Assembly (NCBI GenBank): GCA_946480295.1 | Contig: CAMLIT010000159.1 | Coordinates: 1-7,871, forward strand | Reading direction: 5' to 3' | Origin: an uncultured Gemmatimonadota bacterium | GTDB taxonomy: Bacteria; Gemmatimonadota; Gemmatimonadetes; Gemmatimonadales; Gemmatimonadaceae | DNA: 7,871 bases | In this document: positions 6,815 through 7,871 of the stretch, in pieces | Layout: the number at the start of each line of letters is the position of its first letter | Position numbering within the stretch: the first letter of the stretch is position 1 | Program-made: the position numbers and the translations under genes | The notes under the pieces: model-generated | What the model was told of the DNA's origin: nothing | Database searches by the model: none | Seen by the model: only the letters and a program-made list of their open reading frames with translations

Positions 6815-6820
6815 GAGGGA
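6815..6820 (+). promoter_or_regulatory. Ribosome binding site of clpC
   Basis: GAGGGA lies three bases before ATG 6824, in the 30-base spacer between mcsB and clpC. This is the only junction downstream of prfB without an overlap, so clpC has its own initiation signal. Core-to-start spacing is on the short side. Confidence 0.6.
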
Positions 6821-6823
6821 CAC

Positions 6824-7871
6824 ATGAACGGCTACAACTTCACCGAACGGGTGAGAAAGGTCCTCGCCATGGCGCGAGAGGAGGCCGCGCGCCTCCACCA
6901 CGAGTACGTGGGGACTGAGCACATCCTGCTTGGTCTCATCCGCGAGGGTGAGGGCGTTGCAGCGACAGTTCTGCAGAACCTGAGCGTGGAGCTCGACGAG
7001 GTTCAGCAGAAGATCGAGGAGACCGTCAAGAAGGGCAAAGCCCAGCAGACGACGGGTCCCGATCTCCCGTATACCTCCCGCGCCAAGAAGGTGCTCGAGC
7101 TGGCGATGAGCGAGGCCCGCGAGCTGAGCCACAGCTACGTCGGCACGGAGCACCTCCTCCTCGGGCTGCTGCGCGAGGAGAAGGGGATCGCCGCGCAGGT
7201 GCTGACGGACGCCGGGGTGAACCTCGAGGCCGCCCGCGCCGAGACGCTGCGCATCCTCGGCACCGAGATGCCGCAGGCCGGGGCGACCGCCCAGCAGGGG
7301 GCGGGCACGCCGCCGACGTCGGCGCCCAAGGGCGAGAAGAAGTCCAAGACGCCGGCGCTCGACCACTTCTGCCGCGACCTGACGCAGCTCGCCGCCGAGG
7401 GGCAGCTCGACCCGACCATCGGCCGCGCGAAGGAGATCCAGCGGGTGATGGAGGTCCTCACGCGCCGGAAGAAGAACAACCCCGTCCTCATCGGCGAGCC
7501 CGGCGTCGGCAAGACGGCGATCGTCGAAGGGCTGGCGCAGCTCATCGCCAACGGCGAGTGCCCGGAGTCGCTCCGCGACCATCGGGTGCTGTCGCTGGAC
7601 ATGGCGGCGGTCATCGCCGGGACGAAGTACCGCGGCCAGTTCGAGGAGCGGCTGAAGGCGGTCATGAACGAGATCGCCCAGAACAAGAACATCATCCTGT
7701 TCATCGACGAGCTGCACACGCTGGTCGGGGCAGGGGCGGCCGAGGGCGCGATCGACGCGTCGAACATGCTGAAGCCCGCGCTCGCGCGCGGGGAGCTGCA
7801 GTGCGTCGGTGCGTCCACGCTCAACGAGTACCGCAAGTACATCGAGAAGGACGGCGCGCTGGAGCGGCGCT
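6824..7871 (+). CDS. clpC: ATP-dependent Clp protease ATP-binding subunit ClpC, N-terminal part (3' truncated by window edge)
   Basis: ClpC is an AAA+ unfoldase that feeds substrates, including arginine-phosphorylated proteins, into the ClpP peptidase. The first 349 codons are visible, out of the ~810-850 usual for the family; the frame is open at base 7871. Two Clp_N repeats (about 4-70 and 80-146) each carry the GTEH(I/L)LLGL signature, with Glu32 and Glu109 at the positions of the phosphoarginine-contacting glutamates of B. subtilis ClpC (E32, E106). A Pro/Ala/Lys linker (about 147-177) leads to the first AAA+ module with Walker A GEPGVGKT (224-231), pore-loop region [13 protein letters not shown] and Walker B IILFIDEL (D295, E296). 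ATG 6824 is chosen for the [15 protein letters not shown]-terminus, which aligns from residue 6 with Bacillus ClpC, and for GAGGGA upstream. The M-domain, second AAA+ module and the IGF/L loop that docks ClpP are outside the window, so ClpC is chosen over ClpA/ClpB from the N-domain and the mcsAB context. Confidence 0.95.
   Translation, partial: MNGYNFTERVRKVLAMAREEAARLHHEYVGTEHILLGLIREGEGVAATVLQNLSVELDEVQQKIEETVKKGKAQQTTGPDLPYTSRAKKVLELAMSEARELSHSYVGTEHLLLGLLREEKGIAAQVLTDAGVNLEAARAETLRILGTEMPQAGATAQQGAGTPPTSAPKGEKKSKTPALDHFCRDLTQLAAEGQLDPTIGRAKEIQRVMEVLTRRKKNNPVLIGEPGVGKTAIVEGLAQLIANGECPESLRDHRVLSLDMAAVIAGTKYRGQFEERLKAVMNEIAQNKNIILFIDELHTLVGAGAAEGAIDASNMLKPALARGELQCVGASTLNEYRKYIEKDGALERR

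Noticed and set aside
6794..6823. CIRCE or CtsR operator before clpC
   Set aside because: The 30-base spacer contains only short palindromes (CGTACG, GTGCAC). No TTAGCACTC/GAGTGCTAA inverted repeat or CtsR-type GGTCAAA heptad repeat is present here or before prfB.
5573..7717. Minus-strand open frame of 714 codons covering mcsB and the start of clpC
   Set aside because: It is antisense to two clearly recognised genes, rich in Arg/Leu/His/Asp as expected of a GC-driven shadow frame, and shows no recognisable motif. Long antisense frames are common at this GC content.

Overview
The window is GC-rich (well over 60% by eye) and carries a compact, all-plus-strand gene cluster. It starts inside a proline-rich protein of unknown function, followed after a 130-base gap by prfB (RF2), lysS (class II lysyl-tRNA synthetase), a LolC/E-type permease, a LolD-type ATPase, mcsA, mcsB and the first 349 codons of clpC, which runs off the right edge. 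No tRNA, rRNA, CRISPR array, insertion sequence or other mobile element was seen.

Lol-type lipoprotein-release genes imply a diderm (outer-membrane) bacterium. The McsA-McsB-ClpC set is best known from Bacillota, where ctsR normally heads the operon. Here ctsR is absent and its place is taken by translation and lipoprotein-sorting genes. High GC, this gene order and the style of the LysRS and ClpC sequences suggest Gemmatimonadota or a nearby diderm phylum. That assignment rests on remembered family features, not on a search.

Layout: 2-523, C-terminal part of the proline-rich protein; 524-653, intergenic, with a perfect 10-bp stem-loop at 604-634 and the prfB ribosome binding site; 654-1773, prfB, with an in-frame UGA at codon 25 and the classic +1 programmed-frameshift signal; 1770-3281 lysS; 3278-4531 lolC-like; 4528-5226 lolD; 5226-5711 mcsA; 5708-6793 mcsB; 6824 to the end, clpC. 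From prfB to mcsB every junction overlaps by 1 or 4 bases (GTGA, ATGA, ATGA, TGATG, ATGA), so six genes are probably translationally coupled on one transcript. The only real gap (30 bases) precedes clpC, which has its own ribosome binding site.

The genes fall into three functional pairs or triplets: translation (RF2, LysRS), outer-membrane lipoprotein release (permease and ATPase), and protein quality control by arginine phosphorylation (McsA activator, McsB kinase, ClpC unfoldase). The most interesting points are a pArg-ClpC system beside Lol genes without CtsR, both predicted phosphoarginine-docking glutamates conserved in ClpC, and an McsB whose allosteric RDxxRA motif appears degenerate although its catalytic residues are intact.
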